Positions 6,032 through 9,334 of a DNA stretch of 9,334 bases are shown here, one piece after another. The translations under genes and the position numbers were made by a program. Each line of letters starts with the position of its first letter. The first letter of the stretch is position 1. The stretch comes from Acidimicrobiia bacterium. GTDB taxonomy: Bacteria; Actinomycetota; Acidimicrobiia; Acidimicrobiales; AC-14. The notes beneath the pieces were generated by a model. It had not been told where the DNA came from. It saw only the letters and a list, made by a program, of their open reading frames with translations, and searched no databases. The DNA is taken from the NCBI GenBank assembly GCA_019243595.1, contig JAFAUA010000586.1, forward strand, positions 1 through 9,334, in the 5' to 3' direction.

Positions 6032-7027
6032 ATGACGCTCGTAGAATCGCCGTCCGTGGCCGTCGGCACCGACCTTCCTGACGTCCAGTTCGAGGACCTC
6101 GATCAGTACCGCCGGGAGCTCACCGGCTACTGCTACCGGATGCTGGGATCGGCCTTCGAGGCCGACGATGCCGTCCAGGAGACGATGGTGCGCGCGTGGA
6201 AGGGCCTCGACAGCTTCGAGGGTCGCTCGGCCGTGCGCTCGTGGCTGTACCGCATCGCCACCAACGTCTGCCTCGACATGCTGCGCGGCCGCCAACGCCG
6301 GGCGCGGGCCATGGACTTCGGCGGGCCGTATCCGGCCGACTCCTTCAAGCCCGACACGCTGCCCGAGTCCACCTGGCTGACGCCGATCCCCGACGCCAGC
6401 GTGCTGCCGATCGACGGCGACCCGGCCGAGTTGGCTGCGGAGCGGGAGAGCATCCGCCTGGCCTTCGTCGCCGCCCTGCAGCACCTGCCCGCCAAGCAGC
6501 GGGCGGTACTGATCCTGCGCGAGGTGCTGCGCTGGCAGGCCACCGAAGTCGCGGAACTCCTCGACACGAGCGTGGCCTCGGTGAACAGCGCCCTCCAGCG
6601 GGCGCGGGCGACGATGGCCGAGCGCGATCTCGAGGACACCGACGTCCGCACCGAGGACGCCGAGCAGCAGGCGCTGCTGGCCCGCTACGTCGACGCCTTC
6701 GAGCGCTACGACATCGAATCGCTCGTCGCCCTCCTGCACGAGGACGCGGTGATGACGATGCCGCCGTTCAACTTCTGGGTCCGCGGCGCCGACGAGCTCG
6801 GCAAGTTCTTCGTCGGGGCCGGCCACGAATGCGCGAACTCGCGCCTCATCGCCACGGCGGCCAACGGCGCGTACGCCTTCGGCTCCTACAAGCCCGACCC
6901 CGAGGGCGGCTACATGCCCTGGGCCGTGCAGGTCATCGAGGTGTCAGGCGACCGCCTCGTGGCCCACCACAACTTCATCGGCCCCGAGAACTTCGAGCTG
7001 TTCGGCCTCCCCGCGCACCTGTCCTAG
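6032..7027 (+). CDS. sigG: ECF RNA polymerase sigma factor with SnoaL-like C-terminal domain, SigG type
   Basis: This encodes 331 residues from the ATG at 6032, or 323 from the GTG at 6056. Sigma region 2 occupies about 24-95: YRRELTGYCYRMLGSAFEADDAVQE at 26-50, then the promoter-melting and recognition stretch RSWLYRIATNVCLDMLRGR at 69-87. Region 4 occupies about 140-195, with SIRLAFVAALQHLPAKQRAVL at 140-160 and the helix-turn-helix TEVAELLDTSVASVNSALQRAR at 171-192. Residues 212-331 are a SnoaL-like domain (LLARYVDAFERYDIESLVALLHEDAVM, ending FELFGLPAHLS), the arrangement of mycobacterial SigG and related ECF factors. In such factors the extra domain, rather than a separate anti-sigma protein, is thought to modulate activity, and no classical anti-sigma gene is adjacent here. 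The first start has only a weak AGG six bases upstream. The end converges on a STAS-like gene, with both TAG stops inside one palindrome. Confidence 0.9.
   Translation: MTLVESPSVAVGTDLPDVQFEDLDQYRRELTGYCYRMLGSAFEADDAVQETMVRAWKGLDSFEGRSAVRSWLYRIATNVCLDMLRGRQRRARAMDFGGPYPADSFKPDTLPESTWLTPIPDASVLPIDGDPAELAAERESIRLAFVAALQHLPAKQRAVLILREVLRWQATEVAELLDTSVASVNSALQRARATMAERDLEDTDVRTEDAEQQALLARYVDAFERYDIESLVALLHEDAVMTMPPFNFWVRGADELGKFFVGAGHECANSRLIATAANGAYAFGSYKPDPEGGYMPWAVQVIEVSGDRLVAHHNFIGPENFELFGLPAHLS
6042..6047 (+). promoter_or_regulatory. Candidate -10 element (TAGAAT) for a leaderless sigma-factor transcript
   Basis: TAGAAT matches the actinobacterial -10 pattern TAnnnT and lies eight bases before an in-frame GTG at 6056. 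Transcription starting six to eight bases downstream of this hexamer would begin at or next to that GTG. No convincing -35 hexamer is visible at the usual distance, as is common for leaderless promoters. The hexamer lies inside the longer reading of the sigma-factor gene, so accepting it means choosing the shorter protein. Confidence 0.4.
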
Positions 7028-7033
7028 GGCGCC

Positions 7034-7255
7034 CTACTCATCAGCGACGACGATCTCGTCGAGACCCGAGAGCTCGAGGAGCTCGACCAGGTCGGCACCG
7101 ACGCCGCGCAGGATGATCGTGCACCCCAACCGCTTGGCCTCGAGGTGGAGCCGCGCCAGCCGGTCGACCACGGCCATATCCGGGCGGCCGCGAGTCGCAA
7201 GCGGCCACGTCGCAACGTCGCGACCATCACGCGTCAGGACGACCGTCGGGGCCAC
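7034..7255 (-). CDS. Small STAS-like domain protein
   Basis: This encodes 73 residues from a GTG at 7255. An in-frame TGA two codons upstream excludes a longer protein. The sequence has the pattern of short actinobacterial STAS-domain proteins: a beta strand at the start (TVVLTRDG), VVDRLARLHLEAKRLGCTIILRG (29-51) as the central helix and strand, and DLVELLELSGLDEIV (55-69) as the final helix. STAS domains of this kind resemble anti-sigma-factor antagonists. However, the usual phosphorylated Ser in a D-S-S-G turn is not seen at the expected place (VDRLARL instead), so partner switching by phosphorylation is doubtful. It converges on the SigG-like sigma factor, six bases between stops, and is divergent from dinB, 55 bp between starts. 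It therefore shares that short upstream region and its SOS box. No good ribosome-binding site is visible. Confidence 0.7.
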   Translation of the reverse strand: MAPTVVLTRDGRDVATWPLATRGRPDMAVVDRLARLHLEAKRLGCTIILRGVGADLVELLELSGLDEIVVADE

Positions 7256-7294
7256 ACGTCATAGACGACGGTGGACGCCCGGACTCATCGAGTG

Positions 7295-7308
7295 CGAACA
7301 TATGTTCG
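7295..7308. promoter_or_regulatory. LexA (SOS) box at the dinB start
   Basis: CGAACATATGTTCG is a perfect 14-bp palindrome that matches the core of the actinobacterial LexA box, TCGAAC-N4-GTTCGA; only the outermost T and A of the 16-bp consensus are not matched. It ends two bases before the dinB ATG at 7311 and lies 40 bp from the start of the divergent STAS-like gene. Bound LexA would block dinB transcription until DNA damage activates RecA. An ATG within the palindrome (7302-7304) is in frame with dinB but is not needed to match the family N-terminus. Confidence 0.85.
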
Positions 7309-7310
7309 CC

Positions 7311-8498
7311 ATGGGAGACGAGGCGACGATCCTGCACGCCGACCTGGACTCGTTCTACGCGTCGGTCGAGCAGCGTGATGACCCGGCTCTGCGGGGACGC
7401 CCGGTGATCGTCGGCGGCGGCGTCGTGCTGGCGGCCAGCTACGAGGCCAAGGCCTACGGGGTGTTCACGCCGATGGGGGGCGCCCAGGCCCGCCGCCTCT
7501 GCCCGGGGGCAGTGGTCGTCAGGCCTCGCATGTCGGCGTACTCGGAGGCGAGTAAGGCGGTGTTCGCCATCTTCGAGGACACGACGCCGCTCGTGGAGGG
7601 TCTCTCCATCGACGAGGCGTTCCTCGACGTCGGCGGCCTGCGTCGGGTCTCGGGCACGCCGACTGAGATCGCCGAGCGCCTCCGGCAGCGAGTGCGCGAC
7701 GAGGTCGGCCTGCCCATCACCGTCGGCGTAGCCCGCACCAAGTTCCTCGCCAAGGTGGCGAGCGGCGTCGCCAAGCCCGACGGGTTGCTCGTCGTCCCAC
7801 CCGACGACGAGCTGCGGTTTCTCCATGCTCTGCCCGTCGAGCGACTGTGGGGCGTCGGGCCGAAGACGGCGGCCAAGTTGCACGACCGGGGCATCACGAC
7901 GGTCGGCGAGGTCGCCCGTCTGGAGGAGCCGACCGTGGTGTCGTTGGTGGGCCTGGCGTCGGGCCGCCAGCTGCATGCGCTCGCCCATAATCGCGACCCG
8001 CGGCGCGTGCAGGTGGGCCGGCGGCGGGGATCGATCGGTTCCCAGCACGCCATGGGCTGGCGAAGCAAGAGCGACGCCGACATCGATGCCAGTGCTGTCG
8101 CCATCGTCGATCGCGTCACCCGCCGGATGCGCGCCGCCGGCCGCGTGGGCCGCACTGTCGTCCTGCGCATGCGCTTCAACGACTCCTCACGCGCGACCCG
8201 GTCGCACACCTTGCCGCAAGCGACCGCCCAGACCGACACGATCCTGCGCGCCGTCCGTTCCTTACTGCGGTCGGCTGGGCCGTTGATCGACGCCCAGGGC
8301 CTCACGCTCGTCGGGGTGTCGGTTGCCAACCTCGACAACGAAGACGCCGTCCAGCTCGCGCTGCCGTTCGACAACCACACCGAGGCCCTCGACTCGGCGC
8401 TCGACGACATCCACGAACGTTTCGGCTCCAAGGCGGTCACCCGGGCGACGTTGTTGGGAAGAAACACCGGCATGCAGGTTCCGCTCCTGCCCGACTGA
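7311..8498 (+). CDS. dinB: DNA polymerase IV (Y-family translesion polymerase)
   Basis: A 395-residue Y-family polymerase that copies past damaged bases and acts with the sliding clamp. The palm carries the catalytic acidic residues Asp11 (HADLDSFYASVE, 9-20) and Asp101-Glu102 (SIDEAFLD, 99-106). By alignment with E. coli Pol IV, the steric-gate position is Tyr16 rather than Phe. YEAKAYGV (44-51) and RTKFLAKVASGVAKPDGL (142-159) are standard family segments. A helix-hairpin-helix follows (VERLWGVGPKTAAKL, 176-190), and then the little finger. QLALPF at 348-353 is a beta-clamp-binding motif; unusually for E. coli-like enzymes, about 40 residues follow it. The ATG at 7311 is chosen because family members begin a few residues before HxDxDxF; another in-frame ATG at 7302 is inside the SOS box. 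No ribosome-binding site is visible, so the message may be leaderless or nearly so. The next gene follows 10 bp after the stop. Confidence 0.95.
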   Translation: MGDEATILHADLDSFYASVEQRDDPALRGRPVIVGGGVVLAASYEAKAYGVFTPMGGAQARRLCPGAVVVRPRMSAYSEASKAVFAIFEDTTPLVEGLSIDEAFLDVGGLRRVSGTPTEIAERLRQRVRDEVGLPITVGVARTKFLAKVASGVAKPDGLLVVPPDDELRFLHALPVERLWGVGPKTAAKLHDRGITTVGEVARLEEPTVVSLVGLASGRQLHALAHNRDPRRVQVGRRRGSIGSQHAMGWRSKSDADIDASAVAIVDRVTRRMRAAGRVGRTVVLRMRFNDSSRATRSHTLPQATAQTDTILRAVRSLLRSAGPLIDAQGLTLVGVSVANLDNEDAVQLALPFDNHTEALDSALDDIHERFGSKAVTRATLLGRNTGMQVPLLPD

Positions 8499-8508
8499 AG
8501 GAGAACAC

Positions 8509-9255
8509 ATGGCCCTGCCTCGAATCGCATCGCAAGACGAGTGGCGTGCCGCGCTCGTCGAGCTCCTGAAGAAGGAGAAGGAGCTGACGCGCGCCCGTGA
8601 CGCTCTGAACCTCGAACGACGCAACCTCCCGATGGTCGAGGTCGACAAGGAGTACGTCTTCGACGGCCCCGCCGGAAAGGTGACGCTGGCCGACATCTTC
8701 GAAGGCCGGCCGCAGCTGATCATCTACCACTTCATGTTCCACCCCGAGTGGGATGACGGGTGCCCGAGCTGCACGGCCGGCACCGACGAACTGAGCGACG
8801 CGTTCTTCGAGCACCTCCACACGCGGGACACGACCTACGCCATGGTTTCGCGCGCGCCGCTCGAGAAGCTGGAGCGTTGGAAGACCAAGAAGGGCTGGAC
8901 CGTGCCCTGGTACTCGTCGTACGGCACCGACTTCAACTACGACTTCGGCGTCACGATCGACGGGGAGCGCGGGTTCGACGAGTACAACTTCCGAACGCTC
9001 GACGAGTACGTCGCCCTCGGGCACGAAAGCATGAAGACCGCCGACCAGCCCTACGACATGCCGGGGCGCACCTGCTTCCTGACGGTGGACGGCCGGATCT
9101 TTCGCACCTACTCGCAATACGCGAGAGGACTGGAGTCAACCGGCGGCTCCTATTACTTCCTCGACCTCACTGCCCTCGGCCGCCAGGAGGAGTGGGAGGA
9201 GCCGAAGGGTCGCAGCGATTCCGTTCGCAAGGCGCAGCCCGACTTCTCGTCTTGA
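8509..9255 (+). CDS. DUF899 family thioredoxin-like protein
   Basis: This encodes 248 residues from an ATG with AAGGAG seven to eight bases upstream. The full-length match to the DUF899 family is clear from EWRAALVELLKKEKELTRARD (11-31), RRNLPMVEVDKEYVFDGPAGK (37-57), QLIIYHFMFHPEWDDGCPSC (69-88), VSRAPLEKLERWKTKKGW (113-130), SSYGTDFNYDFGV (136-148) and the C-terminal TYSQYARGLE / FLDLTALGRQEEWEEP (200-209, 217-232). The fold is thioredoxin-like, with Cys85-Pro-Ser-Cys88 at the expected position for a redox or thiol site. The reaction is unknown. Its start is 10 bp after dinB, so it is probably co-transcribed and would also be induced when LexA leaves the dinB promoter, but any role in DNA damage is inference. 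No signal peptide is seen, so it is cytoplasmic. Confidence 0.92.
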   Translation: MALPRIASQDEWRAALVELLKKEKELTRARDALNLERRNLPMVEVDKEYVFDGPAGKVTLADIFEGRPQLIIYHFMFHPEWDDGCPSCTAGTDELSDAFFEHLHTRDTTYAMVSRAPLEKLERWKTKKGWTVPWYSSYGTDFNYDFGVTIDGERGFDEYNFRTLDEYVALGHESMKTADQPYDMPGRTCFLTVDGRIFRTYSQYARGLESTGGSYYFLDLTALGRQEEWEEPKGRSDSVRKAQPDFSS

Positions 9256-9256
9256 G

Positions 9257-9334
9257 TTACGGCGTCGCAGCCGCCAGGCGCTTCTGCATGGCGAAGGCCT
9301 GCACACCTGCCAACTCGCCGCCGTCGAGGACGAG
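9257..9334 (-). CDS. C-terminal end of an unidentified minus-strand gene (5' end outside window)
   Basis: A minus-strand frame enters from the right edge and ends in TAA (plus-strand TTA at 9257-9259), coding 25 residues ending AFAMQKRLAAATP after DGGELAGVQ. Only one base separates its stop from that of the DUF899 gene, a normal arrangement for tightly convergent genes. The tail is too short to assign a family. The other strand of this stretch has no credible alternative. Confidence 0.45.
   Translation of the reverse strand, partial: LVLDGGELAGVQAFAMQKRLAAATP

Noticed and set aside
5525..6826. 433-residue minus-strand open frame
   Set aside because: It lies opposite the well-supported DUF72 and SigG-like genes and shows no family pattern. 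Long antisense frames are expected in high-GC DNA.
7113..7310. N-terminal extension of dinB to 461 residues
   Set aside because: It would overlap the STAS-like gene and run through the SOS box. The extra residues do not resemble any Pol IV N-terminus.

Overview
This is a high-GC window with strongly G/C-biased third codon positions, GTG as well as ATG starts, a perfect actinobacterial-type LexA/SOS palindrome (CGAACATATGTTCG), a SigG-type ECF sigma factor and an LmrA/YxaF-type TetR regulator. Together these point to an actinobacterium. An uncultured Acidimicrobiia-like lineage is possible, but that is a guess. I see no rRNA, tRNA, CRISPR array, insertion sequence or phage gene. The window looks like ordinary chromosome, densely packed, with no gene-free stretch longer than about 130 bases.

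Left part (1-3285). The tail of a polytopic membrane protein (probably a YbhN/lysylphosphatidylglycerol-synthase-like flippase) overlaps by one base a small secreted or lipoprotein gene (157-546). These converge on a minus-strand set read from 3285 down to 662. The set comprises a Pro/Thr-rich, membrane-anchored surface protein, a secreted Ser/Gly/Asn-rich repeat protein, and nicotinate phosphoribosyltransferase (pncB, NAD salvage). A hairpin at 579-613, followed on the minus strand by a T-run, lies between the converging ends.

Middle part (3286-5249). A DoxX-family membrane protein is followed by a perfect 13-bp stem-loop and a 73-residue protein with a C2HC zinc-finger-like pattern. The 3' end of that small gene overlaps by 65 bp the 3' end of a minus-strand four-helix membrane protein. 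The membrane protein is divergent from a TetR regulator, and the 47-bp gap between them holds the palindrome TAGATCGTTCTA. This is a compact regulator/target pair.

Right part (5255-9334). A DUF72 (YecE-like) protein is followed by a SigG-like ECF sigma factor with a SnoaL-like C-terminal domain. A TAGAAT motif eight bases before an internal GTG suggests the sigma factor may be made from a leaderless message. It converges on a small STAS-like protein. Divergent from that is dinB (DNA polymerase IV), with an SOS box almost touching its start codon, followed 10 bp later by a DUF899 thioredoxin-like protein. The end of an unidentified minus-strand gene closes the window.

Functionally this is a mosaic: NAD salvage, cell-surface proteins, a TetR-controlled membrane protein, and a right-hand stress block combining a sigma factor, a STAS protein and an SOS-controlled translesion polymerase. 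I found no convincing wholly new defence or mobile system. The best leads are the surface-protein pair, the TetR pair, the overlapping small zinc-finger gene, and the sigG/STAS/dinB neighbourhood.
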